This document shows positions 45,066-54,429 of a stretch of DNA of 64,000 bases, piece after piece. The notes under the pieces were generated by a model, which was given only the letters and a program-made list of their open reading frames with translations, was not told the origin of the DNA and ran no database searches. The DNA lies in the NCBI GenBank assembly GCA_041390025.1, contig JAWKQR010000016.1, positions 1 through 64,000 of the forward strand, in the 5' to 3' direction. The DNA comes from JBFFMO01 sp041390025 (lineage in GTDB: Bacteria; Myxococcota_A; Bradymonadia; Bradymonadales; Bradymonadaceae). A program made the translations under genes and the position numbers. Numbering within the stretch: position 1 is the stretch's first letter; every line of letters starts with the position of its first letter.

Positions 45066-46013
45066 ATGAGTCAAACGGTACCCAACGAAGAAAAACAACC
45101 GCCGAGCCCCGCATCATCAAGGGCATTGTGCGCAGTTTGCGGCCCCACCAGTGGGTCAAAAACGTGTTTGTTCTTGCGCCCTTGTTCTTTTTCAAAGGCG
45201 TTCTTGGTGCCTGAACTGCTCGCGCGCGAGCTGGCGGCGGCCTTGTTGTTCTCGCTGACGGCGGGTGCGGTCTATCTGATGAACGACATCTTCGACGTCG
45301 AGAAGGACCGAAACCACCCCATCAAGCGCAACCGCCCGATCGCCAGCGGGCAGCTGCCGGTTGCCGCTGCGCGCACCGCCGCCGCCATCATCGCACCGGG
45401 AAGCATCGTGGCCGCGTTTTTGATCGATGTCCGAGCCGGGGGCATCATCCTGGGCTACTTCGTGATGAACTTCGCGTACTCGTTGCGGCTCAAGCACGTA
45501 CCCTACATCGACGTGTCAATCATCGCCGCAGGGTTTGTGATGCGCGTGATGGCGGGCGCATTCGCCATCAACGTCGCCATCTCGAATTGGTTGGTCATTT
45601 GTACGTTCCTTCTCGCGTTGTATTTGGCGCTTGGCAAACGCATGAACGAGCTTCGACTCGTCGAGTCCGGGCGGGCGGACAAGGTTCGCAAAGTGCTCAA
45701 GCACTACAACTCGGAGCAGCTGAATTTTGCGGTGTTGTTCGTGGGCGGCCTGACGATCGCGGTGTACACGATTTACACGCTGACCTCGTCGCTTCCAGAC
45801 CAGCCGTTGCGGTCGGTCCACACGCCATTCGCGTCGCCATATCTGCCCGCGACAATCCCGTTCACGGTCTTTGGAATCTCGCGATTCTATCTGTTGCTGT
45901 GCCGTGAAACCGACGACTCCCCCACGGACCTGATCCTGCGCGACAAGCCATTCATCGCGAACATGGCGCTGTGGCTGTTGGGAATGGTGGTGCTTTACTT
46001 CTCGGCGCCATGA
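45066..46013 (+). pseudogene. Decaprenyl-phosphate phosphoribosyltransferase-like UbiA-family protein, N-terminal double frameshift
   Basis: The open frame runs from MSQTVPNEEKQ to 46013, but about residues 17-49 read as nonsense in this frame. In the next frame the same DNA (45117-45220) reads RIIKGIVRSLRPHQWVKNVF then VLAPLFFFKGVLGA, the family N terminus. So two compensating shifts, near 45115 and 45220, hide inside an apparently intact ORF. The substrate motif is MNDIFDVEKDRNHPIKRNRP. It transfers phosphoribosyl from PRPP to a polyprenyl phosphate. Coupled to pnuC by ATGA. Confidence 0.75.
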
Positions 46014-46576
46014 ACCCCATCGAGCTTGCGGCGACCATCATGGGGGTCATCAGCGTCGTCTTGACGGTGCGTCAAAACATCTGGTGTTGGCCTACGGGGC
46101 TTGTGATGGTGACTCTGTACATCTTCGTGTTTTACGACGCGCGGCTGTACAGCGACATGGTGCTGCAGGTCATCTACATCTTTATGCAGGTCTACGGCTG
46201 GTATTACTGGCTTCGTGGCGCGCAAAATCAGGCGCCGGAGGTTCGCACACTGACCCAACGGGAACGCGGGTTGTGGGCGGTTGTAGCCGTGCTAGGGATC
46301 GGCGGTCTTGGTACGGCCATGGGCACGTACACTGATGCTGCGCTTCCTTATTGGGATGCGGCGACAACCGTCTTGAGCCTTGTGGCGCAGTGGCTGCTTG
46401 GGCGCAAAGTGCTCGAAAATTGGGTGATTTGGATCGCGGTGGATGTTTTGGCCATTGGGATCTACATCAACCGCGAGCTGTATCTGACCGCTGGCCTCTA
46501 TGGCCTGTTCCTGGGACTCGCCGCGACGGGGTTGTGGACATGGATTCGGGCACGCGAAAACGTTCAACCGGCATGA
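46010..46576 (+). CDS. pnuC: Nicotinamide riboside transporter PnuC
   Basis: A 188-residue, seven-TM transporter for nicotinamide riboside. The VRQNIWCWPTGLV block (W and N facing the substrate) and YGWYYWLRG are typical; ENWVIWIAVDVLAIGIYINR is the conserved later segment. ATG 46010 overlaps the previous stop. It is followed, with a 37-base overlap, by nadR, so import and phosphorylation are cotranslated. Confidence 0.94.
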   Translation: MNPIELAATIMGVISVVLTVRQNIWCWPTGLVMVTLYIFVFYDARLYSDMVLQVIYIFMQVYGWYYWLRGAQNQAPEVRTLTQRERGLWAVVAVLGIGGLGTAMGTYTDAALPYWDAATTVLSLVAQWLLGRKVLENWVIWIAVDVLAIGIYINRELYLTAGLYGLFLGLAATGLWTWIRARENVQPA

Positions 46577-47538
46577 TTCTGGGCAAGTTTTTGCCCCCAC
46601 ATCGTGGCCACGAATACCTCGTCGAGTTTGGACGCCACTACGTCGACGACCTGACGGTTTTGGTCTGCAGCATTGAGGCGGAACCGATTCCAGGTGAGTT
46701 GCGTCATCGGTGGATGCGCCGAATGTTCCCGGATTGCAACGTGGTTTGGGTCAATGACGAGAACCCGCAAGAGCCCGCGGATCATCCGGATTTTTGGGAC
46801 ATTTGGGTCCAAACGATTCGGCGCGTGATGCCCGAAGGGCCCGACTATGTGTTTGCGAGCGAGCCCTATGGTTTTGAGCTCGCCGCTCGGCTGGGTGCGT
46901 CGTTTGTGCCGGTGGACATTCAGCGTGAGATGGTTCCGGTGTCGGGAACGGCGATTCGTCAGTCCCCGATGCTCCACTGGGACGCGATCCCTGACGTGGT
47001 GCGGCCGTATTTCGTCAAGCGTGTGTGCATTTTTGGTCCCGAATCCACCGGGAAGACCACCTTGGCGAGGGACCTTGCCGCGCATTTCAACACGTGTTGG
47101 GTGCACGAGTATGCAAGACCACTCTTGGACCATCAAAACGGCGAGTGTTTCGAGGACGACATCCCACGCATCGTTCGTGGGCAGGTGGCAGCCGAGGATG
47201 CCCTCGCGGGTCGCGCCAATCGCGTCCTATTCACCGACACGGATGTGCTGACGACAACGGTATGGAGTGACGTGCTCTTTGGGAGGTGTCCACCTTGGAT
47301 TCGAGCGTTGGCCTCCACACGCAAGCCCGACCTGACGTTACTGCTCGACATTGATGTGCCGTGGGTCGACGATGCGCAACGGCATCTGCCTCACCTGCGG
47401 CGCGAGTTTTGGCAGCGGTGCGTCGACGCCTTGGAATCGGAGGGTCGGCCTTGGGTGGCGATCCAAGGGGATTGGACCACACGATTCGCCACAGCGGTTC
47501 AAGCGGTCGAGCGGCTTATCGATTCGAGTGGTTCTTGA
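46540..47538 (+). CDS. nadR: NadR-like bifunctional NMN adenylyltransferase / ribosylnicotinamide kinase
   Basis: 332 residues. The N-terminal nucleotidyltransferase domain has LGKFLPPHRGHEYL (HxGH, H21-H24) and the SGTAIRQSP block. The C-terminal kinase has Walker A GPESTGKTTLA (about 167) and an FTDTDVLTTTVW block. It turns imported nicotinamide riboside into NMN and NAD. There is no N-terminal HTH, so it is not a repressor like the enteric NadR. ATG 46540 is inside pnuC; a longer start at 46351 would lie far inside it. Confidence 0.93.
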   Translation: MDSGTRKRSTGMILGKFLPPHRGHEYLVEFGRHYVDDLTVLVCSIEAEPIPGELRHRWMRRMFPDCNVVWVNDENPQEPADHPDFWDIWVQTIRRVMPEGPDYVFASEPYGFELAARLGASFVPVDIQREMVPVSGTAIRQSPMLHWDAIPDVVRPYFVKRVCIFGPESTGKTTLARDLAAHFNTCWVHEYARPLLDHQNGECFEDDIPRIVRGQVAAEDALAGRANRVLFTDTDVLTTTVWSDVLFGRCPPWIRALASTRKPDLTLLLDIDVPWVDDAQRHLPHLRREFWQRCVDALESEGRPWVAIQGDWTTRFATAVQAVERLIDSSGS

Positions 47539-47630
47539 CGGTCTGTCCGCAGCAATGCTAATTGAGGCGGTGTTCAATCACCTAGACCTCACGACGCCCG
47601 GCACGGCTTGGGTGAAGCAGAGGATATCCG

Positions 47631-48554
47631 ATGTCTCGAAAGTCTCTCGTCGGTCTCTTGTGTGTCCTTGCAACGTCTGCGATCACGTCGCCGGCCTTGG
47701 CCTTGGACAACGACCTCGTTTTGTCGCGGTTTGCCACGTTCGACCCGCAGGAGTACGCGGTGCGCGATGCCAATGGCAACGTAACCACGGCCTGTGTCAG
47801 CGCGTGCGGCACCGTCAAACCCAACAAACAGCTGTTTGAAGCCCTCGTCACCGACATGGGACAGGTCATCGCACCCAAAATCGGCTCACCCGCCGAGACA
47901 CTGGGCGAGGCCGGATTTGCGCTGAATTTCCAGACGTCGTTGGTCTTCATTCCAAACGACGAGGAACACTGGAAGATCGCGGTGGAAGACCGTGACCCGG
48001 GTTCCTCGCTATTTATGGGGAACCTTCAGGTCCGCAAGGGTTTGCCGTTCTCGTTCGAGATGGCGGGCAACTTTGGGTACATCTTCAACAGCGAGATGTT
48101 TACGCTTGGCGCGGACATGAAGTGGGCGCTCAACGAAGGCTTCTACTACTTCCCCGATTTGGCCATTCGCGGCAGCGTCAACACGTTGCTTGGCTCGCCG
48201 GACCTCAACCTGATCACGGCTGGCGGCGACATGAGCATGTCAAAGTCGTTCGGGATTTCTGGGGTGGCTTCGATTACGCCTTACGTGGGGTACCAGATGC
48301 TGTTCATCGTCGGCTCGAGCCGGCTGTTGAACGCGTACCCTCAGGACCCACGTTCGCCACAGTTCGACCAAGACCGCCCGGCAGGTGAGGGTTCAACGAC
48401 GTTCTCGCCTGAGTTTGTGTTTGAGCAGTACGACACACAGATTAACCGCGTGTTTTTTGGCACGCGCGTGAATGTATGGGTGCTCAACTTCGGACTTGAA
48501 GGGGTCATCGCCGACGTCTCGCAGGCCATGTTCTCTGTCGGCGCTGAGTTCTAA
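47631..48554 (+). CDS. Outer-membrane beta-barrel protein
   Basis: 307 residues. Signal peptide MSRKSLVGLLCVLATSAITSPALA; the rest is made of amphipathic beta strands, a Cys pair (TTACVSACGTV) and the ending FSVGAEF, with a terminal Phe typical of barrel assembly. No family is recognised. AGAGGATATCCG before ATG 47631 is a fair ribosome site. Confidence 0.72.
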   Translation: MSRKSLVGLLCVLATSAITSPALALDNDLVLSRFATFDPQEYAVRDANGNVTTACVSACGTVKPNKQLFEALVTDMGQVIAPKIGSPAETLGEAGFALNFQTSLVFIPNDEEHWKIAVEDRDPGSSLFMGNLQVRKGLPFSFEMAGNFGYIFNSEMFTLGADMKWALNEGFYYFPDLAIRGSVNTLLGSPDLNLITAGGDMSMSKSFGISGVASITPYVGYQMLFIVGSSRLLNAYPQDPRSPQFDQDRPAGEGSTTFSPEFVFEQYDTQINRVFFGTRVNVWVLNFGLEGVIADVSQAMFSVGAEF

Positions 48555-48571
48555 AGCAATCGAGACGTCCC

Positions 48572-49150
48572 ATGACCAAGATCATCAAGCGCTACTCCAA
48601 CCGAAAGCTTTACGACACCGAGCGGAGTACCTACATCACGCTTGAAGAGATTCGGGACATGGTGCGTGATGGCGAAGACATTCGCATCATCGACAATTCC
48701 ACCAAAGAAGACCTGACCAACGTGACGTTGGCTCAGATTATTTTTGAGCAAGAGAAGGCGCACAAGCGCCTTTTGCCGTTGTCATCGCTGCGCTACATCA
48801 TCCAACAATCCGGCGAAGACCTGATGCAACGCATCCAAAGTCCGGTGACGCAGTTCCGTGACGAGGTCAAACGTAAAGCCGACGTCCTGGAAGAAGGCTC
48901 CAAGGCACTTCGGGACTTTATCGACGGCACCCAGCGGTCGTTGGACGACATGCAGAACAAGGTCGACGAGCGCATGCGCGACGCGATCGACCAGATGACC
49001 CACATCCCTGAGATGCGAAACGACATGCGTGTCATGGAGATTCGCATGCGTGAGCTGGAGGCCACGGTGCAACGGCTCGAGAGCCTCGTGCGCGAGCGCC
49101 AACCCTCACGTTCCCCGATCGCTTCCGATCCTTTCCGCGACCTACCCTGA
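48572..49150 (+). CDS. phaR: PHB/PHA synthesis regulator (PhaR-type)
   Basis: 192 residues. The N-terminal PHB_acc_N domain is diagnostic: IIKRYSNRKLYDTERSTYI, then LEEIRDMVRDG, and DITLAQIIFEQE-like (NVTLAQIIFEQEK). The C-terminal part is a long coiled coil (MRDAIDQMTHIP, MRMRELEATVQRLESLV) in place of the usual accumulation domain. PhaR represses polyhydroxyalkanoate granule genes in other bacteria; no pha gene is in the window, so here it may be a general regulator. Confidence 0.88.
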   Translation: MTKIIKRYSNRKLYDTERSTYITLEEIRDMVRDGEDIRIIDNSTKEDLTNVTLAQIIFEQEKAHKRLLPLSSLRYIIQQSGEDLMQRIQSPVTQFRDEVKRKADVLEEGSKALRDFIDGTQRSLDDMQNKVDERMRDAIDQMTHIPEMRNDMRVMEIRMRELEATVQRLESLVRERQPSRSPIASDPFRDLP

Positions 49151-49158
49151 AGGACCCC

Positions 49159-50169
49159 ATGATTGTCGAATGCCCGGAATGTTCTACGCAATTCAACCTG
49201 CCGGCGGACAGGGTGACCACGCGTGGCTCGAAGGTTCGTTGCTCGAAGTGCAGCAAGACGTTTCGGGTTCGACTCAGCGCGGACGGCAATGCCGAGGTGT
49301 TTCAGAAGAGCGAAGGGGTCGCGGACCCACCAACCCAAGACGTGGCTGACCTATTCGACGAGAGCTTCGCCGAGGAGCTCGATTTCGCCATGCAGTCGAC
49401 GCAGTTTTCGGCGCCCGGGGGCGGAACACAGGAGGTCGACCCTCGCCGTACGATGATCGGCCTGCCCGCGTCTAACCGCGACGAGCCGCGCTCGAAAAGT
49501 GCCGCCCCGGACTACAACCCATTTCCGTTCGCGGCGCTTGACGAGCCCAAGAGCCACACGCCGATGCCCAAGCGCGCGTCGTCTCCCACGCCCATGCCGC
49601 AACGCAAGACCGCGCCAACACCGACGGGGATCGACCTTTTTGATGGCGAAGACCCGTCGTTGGCGACATCGACGTCCACGGTCATGCTCGACGATCCGTT
49701 CTCCGAGATCTTCGACGAGCCGCAAGCTCCTGTGGCACCTGCGGCGGCGTCCAACGAGATGTTGTCACCGTCGCTGCCCAAACTGGGGCGCACAGCGCCG
49801 CAGGCCGTTGCTCCTGCACCGCGACCTGAGCCGACCCTGAAGAAGCCGCTTGTTTCTGCGTTGCCCGTCGACGATGTGCCCAACGAGGCGGAGATCCTTG
49901 GCAATCAGGCCAGCGATTTTGGTCCCGCCGAAGACTTGGTGGATCCAAGTTTTGGTCAGGACACCTACTTCGACCCCGATGCCGGTCGACCGGTTGTGGC
50001 CGCGCCACCCGCTGCCGCGGCCCCGCCCCGAGCGGCGGCCGCCGCTCGGCCAGCCCCCGCGCCCAAGCCCGCGGCAAAAGCGGCGCCGCAAGCTCGCCCC
50101 TTGGCGATCGATGACGAGCTCGATCTTGCCCCGCACCGCATCGGGGGCGGTGGCTTCCGAAGTTCGTGA
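49159..50169 (+). CDS. Zinc-ribbon (MJ0042-type) domain protein
   Basis: 336 codons. The N-terminal zinc ribbon is CPECSTQFNLP and VRCSKCSKTFRV (four Cys). A long, Pro/Ala-rich and acidic low-complexity linker follows (about 60-330). A single extra A near 50159 would carry the frame into the next ORF as GFRKFVNFVFILVLAVV, so the two ORFs are probably one protein of the zinc-ribbon plus membrane-anchor plus DUF3426-like type. Confidence 0.8.
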   Translation: MIVECPECSTQFNLPADRVTTRGSKVRCSKCSKTFRVRLSADGNAEVFQKSEGVADPPTQDVADLFDESFAEELDFAMQSTQFSAPGGGTQEVDPRRTMIGLPASNRDEPRSKSAAPDYNPFPFAALDEPKSHTPMPKRASSPTPMPQRKTAPTPTGIDLFDGEDPSLATSTSTVMLDDPFSEIFDEPQAPVAPAAASNEMLSPSLPKLGRTAPQAVAPAPRPEPTLKKPLVSALPVDDVPNEAEILGNQASDFGPAEDLVDPSFGQDTYFDPDAGRPVVAAPPAAAAPPRAAAAARPAPAPKPAAKAAPQARPLAIDDELDLAPHRIGGGGFRSS

Positions 50170-50720
50170 ACTTCGTGTTCATCCTCGTTTTGGCGGTTGT
50201 GTCGGTGTTGGGTTACATCGCCGCGCGCACCGGCGGCATCCTCGATTTTGGGCAGTTCGACAACATGATGGAGATCTTGGTCGAGGGTAAGGCCTACCAA
50301 CCTCGCGCCGAGTGGACCAAACCCGCACCCGCGCCGCTTCCCCCGGAACCGGTCAACCCCCTGAGCGCTCAGAACGTTTTTGCAAGAATGCTCAACGTCG
50401 GGAAGAAAGACAGCGTCTTGATTGTCAGCGGTGAGGTGGCCAATGCCAGCAGCACCGCGAGCGAACCCGTCAAGGTTCGGGTGATGCTGCTTGATGACCA
50501 ACAGAAGGTGCTCGGTGAGGTCAACACCATGAGCGGTCGGACCATCGACGTTGATGCCATCGCAGACGCCAAGAACGTCGAGGATGTGGCGTCCCTCAAG
50601 CCCGGCGCCCCCGCAGGGGTCAAGGCCAACGGGTCCGAGGGGTTCACGGCGGTCTTCACGGATCCTCCGGCACGTGCTCGCGAGAACAAAGACTTCCAGG
50701 TTCGCGTGGAACTTCGGTAA
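50166..50720 (+). CDS. Membrane-anchored DUF3426-like domain, probably C-terminal half of the zinc-ribbon protein
   Basis: 184 codons from GTG 50166, which overlaps the previous stop (GTGA). It has an N-terminal membrane segment (FVFILVLAVVSVLGYIA) and a beta-sandwich with SVLIVSGEVANASSTASEPVKV and VRVMLLDDQQKVLGEV, a DUF3426-like pattern. Either translational coupling or one gene with a missing A near 50159 explains the arrangement. Confidence 0.72.
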   Translation: MNFVFILVLAVVSVLGYIAARTGGILDFGQFDNMMEILVEGKAYQPRAEWTKPAPAPLPPEPVNPLSAQNVFARMLNVGKKDSVLIVSGEVANASSTASEPVKVRVMLLDDQQKVLGEVNTMSGRTIDVDAIADAKNVEDVASLKPGAPAGVKANGSEGFTAVFTDPPARARENKDFQVRVELR

Positions 50721-50737
50721 CCGAGGAAACAAGAACG

Positions 50738-51589
50738 GTGTCACACGACGACCATGACGACGAGGTCGAGATCGAGGTCGTCGCTGAGCCCCCTCTGGTT
50801 GAATCTTCAGCGCCAGACCACCTTGTTCAGCTCTACGACCGCACCATGCGGTCCATCGGGGCCATCCCCGAGCTCGCCATGCGACGCGCCAAGTTCGACG
50901 GCGTGCTCAAGTCGTTGACCGCGGACGAAGCGGTGTGGTGGCTCGACCAGCTGGTGCGCGGCGCGTTGTGGGGCCGCAGCCCTGAGATCGACGGCATGTT
51001 GGCTGCCTCAAGCTGGCTGATTCGCCTGCGCTTGGATGATGAGTACGAGCTGCTGCAGTCCATGTACGTCGCAGCCCACACGGCAAAAAGGGATTCCATT
51101 CTGTCGATGTTGCGCGACTTTCCGCCGCATCGTGCCCTGGGCAAGATGGCGAGGCTTCCAGACGTGAAGCTGCCCATCCCGCGCGAGGTCACACTCGGCG
51201 AGAAACGCATGCTCGCTGCCGGGAACGACCGGCGCATCATCGAGCGCTTGCTCCATGACAACAGTCCTCTGGTCGTTGAAAAGCTGATGACCAACCCCGC
51301 GGTCAACATCCAAGATGTTTTGTCCATGGCATCACGACGACCCACCCTTCCGGGTTTGTTGATGCCGATCGTCTTGAGTGACGCCTGGTTTGTCGAGATG
51401 CGCGTGCGCGAGGCGTTGGTCCAAAACCCCTACACACCCACAGGCGTGTCGCTGCGACTGCTGCCAACCCTGCACACCACCGTGTTGCGTAAGCTGCGCT
51501 TTTCGGGCGACCTCCACCCCGAAATCGCCGAGAAATGTAAGCTCTACGTCGATCTTCGCGAACAACGCACAGCGCCGTGGGGCCATTGA
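50738..51589 (+). CDS. Hypothetical HEAT/Leucine-rich helical protein
   Basis: 283 residues from GTG 50738 (GAGGAAACAAGAAC before it). The N terminus is very acidic (SHDDHDDEVEIEVV), the body helical with repeated leucine pairs (WWLDQLVRGALWG, RIIERLLHDNSPLVVEKLM). The pattern RRIIERLLHDNSPLVVEKLMTNP resembles DUF2336/HEAT-type repeats. Its stop overlaps the next start (TGATG). Function unknown. Confidence 0.6.
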   Translation: MSHDDHDDEVEIEVVAEPPLVESSAPDHLVQLYDRTMRSIGAIPELAMRRAKFDGVLKSLTADEAVWWLDQLVRGALWGRSPEIDGMLAASSWLIRLRLDDEYELLQSMYVAAHTAKRDSILSMLRDFPPHRALGKMARLPDVKLPIPREVTLGEKRMLAAGNDRRIIERLLHDNSPLVVEKLMTNPAVNIQDVLSMASRRPTLPGLLMPIVLSDAWFVEMRVREALVQNPYTPTGVSLRLLPTLHTTVLRKLRFSGDLHPEIAEKCKLYVDLREQRTAPWGH

Positions 51590-52617
51590 TGGACCGGTTG
51601 TTGAACGCCAAACGCATCGCCGTCGTGGGCGTCGCGAAGAATTGTGGGAAGACCACGACGCTCAACTTCCTGCTTCGTTTGGCCCACGCAGACGCACGCG
51701 TTGTTGGGGTTATGTCCGTAGGCATCGATGGCGAGGCCGAGGACGTCCTGCTCGGTACACCCAAACCTCCGGTGCACGTCGAGGTCGGGCAGTGGGTGGT
51801 GACGGCCGACGAGGCTGCACACGCCGGTAACGCGACCCTTGAGTTCGTCGCGTCGTTGGGGATCGAAACCCCGCTTGGTGATGTTGTCCTGTGCCGTGTC
51901 GTGGAAGCCGGCGAAGTGGTCCTCGCAGGTTTGCGCCACCGGGCGGATGTGCACGTGGCGGTCAATCACCTCGAAGGCGTCGGCGTGGATCTCGTGGTCA
52001 TTGACGGTGCCTACGGACGCATTGCAGCCGCCCACACCGGGCTTACCGATGGCGTCGTCGTGTCAACCGGTGCGGTGGTGGCGCCCCATGTCGATGGCAT
52101 CATCGAACGAACCGGCTTGATGATTGACCGACTGAATCTGCCGCGCGTCACAGAAACGTGGCAAATCGACCTGCTCTCCCGCGCCATCGCGCAGAACCAG
52201 TGTCTGTTGGGTGGACCGAATATCGAGCCCACACCGCTTCACGCCAAGTCCGCATTGCTCGGCCTGCCCAAGAGTCGCGACCTTTGGACGTCTGACGTAC
52301 TCGCCATCGCCGTACCAGGTTTGGTCAGTGACCGCGTGATCGACGAGCTGATTCACGCAGGCGGCACCGGGCGTGCGGTGCTGCTCTCGGATGGGACAGC
52401 GCTCCAAACGGATGCGCGGCATCTGGATCGGTTGCGGCGCCATTGGGCGGTCTACGTCGAGAAATCGGCTAACCTGCTGGGGATTGCGATGAATCCGACG
52501 TCGGTTCAGGGATGGACCGTGCCGGAACGCGCGCTTTTTGACGGATTACAGAAACGATGGCCGGAAATAACTATTTTCAATCCGATTCATGACTTAGAAT
52601 CGCGACAACAACTGTAA
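51589..52617 (+). CDS. P-loop NTPase of unknown role
   Basis: 342 residues. The Walker A is at the N terminus: RIAVVGVAKNCGKTTTLN. A later DLVVIDGAYGR is a candidate switch/Walker B region. The VMSVGIDGEAEDVLLGTPKPP block and the size recall KamB, the reactivase subunit of lysine 5,6-aminomutase, but no aminomutase gene is near and the match is by eye only. ATG 51589 overlaps the previous stop; the GTG at 51577 is rejected. The next gene follows after 13 bases. Confidence 0.65.
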   Translation: MDRLLNAKRIAVVGVAKNCGKTTTLNFLLRLAHADARVVGVMSVGIDGEAEDVLLGTPKPPVHVEVGQWVVTADEAAHAGNATLEFVASLGIETPLGDVVLCRVVEAGEVVLAGLRHRADVHVAVNHLEGVGVDLVVIDGAYGRIAAAHTGLTDGVVVSTGAVVAPHVDGIIERTGLMIDRLNLPRVTETWQIDLLSRAIAQNQCLLGGPNIEPTPLHAKSALLGLPKSRDLWTSDVLAIAVPGLVSDRVIDELIHAGGTGRAVLLSDGTALQTDARHLDRLRRHWAVYVEKSANLLGIAMNPTSVQGWTVPERALFDGLQKRWPEITIFNPIHDLESRQQL

Positions 52618-52630
52618 ACAAGGAGCTCTG

Positions 52631-54376
52631 GTGGCCCAAACAATACGCGATCGTGTTGATCGTCTCGTGCGCGAGGCGCTAGACAGCCATGTCGATTTAC
52701 TCGCGGTATTGCTGGCCGAAACGGGACTGGAGTCGGAGCTTCAAGTGGCGCGCCTCGACCGCCTTATCTGTGCGCTGCAGGCACGGCGATTTGAACCCAC
52801 GATCTTCGAAGAGGGCCGTCGGATGCCGACGTCGGTGGATTTCAGCTCGGATCCGCCTGCCGTACTGCTCAACGAGGAGTTGTTGGGACGCGTTTCCGAC
52901 GACGAAGTCCTGTCGGCGTTGGCGCGTCCCATCGGTCAAATTCTGGAGGTCGCGCCCGTGAGTGTGGCGGTTGCGCTGCAGATCCGTGACGACCGTTTCA
53001 TCAAGAACCTGACGACCAAGGCAAGTCGCCGCTCAGATCAGGCGACTGTGCGCGCCAACGATATTCCTGCCTTCGTTGAGTACAAGATGGAGGTCTTCGG
53101 GACGCGGTTGGCGACGCTGGCCAAGGCGCTTGGGCGCGAACATAGCTTTGATCTTGTGACCAACGACGAGACCCTTGCAGCGTTGGGGGGTCGCGCGTCG
53201 TGGCCCGAGTGGGCGGACGTGGGGAACCTTAGACTGAGCGGTCAAGCCATCGAAGGGTTGCGCACAGCGCTCGTCGACACAGTCTGGAGCGATTCTGCGG
53301 ACAAGCTTTGTGAACTGGTTTGGGATTCGTTGGCGCTTTCGGGTCAAACGTTCTTGCGACACGCGGGTCGTGACCTTCGCGGTGAGAACGTGCCTCAGCT
53401 CACCGAGGTGCTCTCGGCGCTGTTGGCCGCCGTCGCTGAGCAGGAGCGCACGTTGTCCGATGACCCCAGCACATGGGCAGTCTACACGGATGTGCATGAA
53501 GCGTGGCTCCAACTCGACGATGCCGAACGCCGAACTTTCGGCGTGAGCGTGGGTCAACCCGATCGTCGACCCGTGTCGGTCGTCGGCGAAGCCGGCGTGT
53601 GTTTTGGGCTGTCCGAACCGGCATCCTTGCCTTGGGATGTTCCATTGGTGTGTTGGACGGTCCGAGAACAAAGTGCATTGCGCGATCTGTTCGTGGGAAT
53701 CTCGAAGACTCTGCCCAACGCTGCCAAAGTACATTTCTTCCCGTTGAGCGCCTTGAATCGCGATGAGCCACGTCTTCAGGACGGCGACGCATCGGCGTGG
53801 AGCCTCCAGATCGCCAGCTCGAAGCTCGAGGTCGTCTCGGTGGATTCTGACGACATTGCGCGCGCATACGCAAGCGCGCTGGCAACGCTGACAGAGCAGT
53901 TTGTGGCGTTGCCCTTGAACCACCAGGACGAGGCCATCCGGCGGCTTCGCAAAGCGTACGACGACTATTTCCCGGATTGGTCCGAGATCTGGACACGTCG
54001 TTTTGCAGGCACGCGCGGGAGCAGCTTTCATGAACTGCTGACCGGCATTCAACACATGGTGAGCTCGCCCATCATGTTTGACCCATTCATGCGCCCGTCG
54101 AATCCTGATTTGGCACCCTACCCCACGTTGACCACCATCGTCGCGCGTGAACCCGATATGGACGCCGTCCCCTTTTGGGTTCCCATCAGCATCTTGGGTT
54201 CAACGCAGAAGGGTCCGCCCGTGCGTGTTCGCCTCATCCGTGTAGCGGAATCCGGTTGCGCTTGGGAGAGCGACAAGACCGTCTCGCTTCCCAAACTCGA
54301 CGCCCAACCCGTAGACCTCGTTCTGAACGCGGTACACGGCGACTCGCTGCAGTTCGTCATGACACGCGACACATAA
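52631..54376 (+). CDS. Hypothetical protein, 581 residues
   Basis: Soluble, no signal peptide. The GTG start at 52631 has AGGAG five bases before it. The first half is helical and acidic; the middle and end contain an alpha/beta pattern (VWSDSADKLCELVWDSLALSG, FPLSALNRDEPRLQDG). No family is recognised. It is the last gene of the operon with the P-loop protein and ends in a strong terminator. Confidence 0.65.
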   Translation: MAQTIRDRVDRLVREALDSHVDLLAVLLAETGLESELQVARLDRLICALQARRFEPTIFEEGRRMPTSVDFSSDPPAVLLNEELLGRVSDDEVLSALARPIGQILEVAPVSVAVALQIRDDRFIKNLTTKASRRSDQATVRANDIPAFVEYKMEVFGTRLATLAKALGREHSFDLVTNDETLAALGGRASWPEWADVGNLRLSGQAIEGLRTALVDTVWSDSADKLCELVWDSLALSGQTFLRHAGRDLRGENVPQLTEVLSALLAAVAEQERTLSDDPSTWAVYTDVHEAWLQLDDAERRTFGVSVGQPDRRPVSVVGEAGVCFGLSEPASLPWDVPLVCWTVREQSALRDLFVGISKTLPNAAKVHFFPLSALNRDEPRLQDGDASAWSLQIASSKLEVVSVDSDDIARAYASALATLTEQFVALPLNHQDEAIRRLRKAYDDYFPDWSEIWTRRFAGTRGSSFHELLTGIQHMVSSPIMFDPFMRPSNPDLAPYPTLTTIVAREPDMDAVPFWVPISILGSTQKGPPVRVRLIRVAESGCAWESDKTVSLPKLDAQPVDLVLNAVHGDSLQFVMTRDT

Positions 54377-54400
54377 AAAAGGCGCCCAAGGGCGCCTTTT
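54377..54400 (+). terminator. Rho-independent terminator
   Basis: AAAAGGCGCCC-AA-GGGCGCCTTTT, directly after the stop of the 581-residue gene. Confidence 0.93.
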
Positions 54401-54429
54401 CTGTTTCGCCACAACCCCGTCGCAAGCGG

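Noticed and set aside
46351..46540. Longer start for nadR
   Set aside because: It would lie inside pnuC for 190 bases and adds residues that look like out-of-frame pnuC.
51589..52617. Naming the P-loop gene kamB
   Set aside because: The similarity is by eye only and no lysine aminomutase gene is present.
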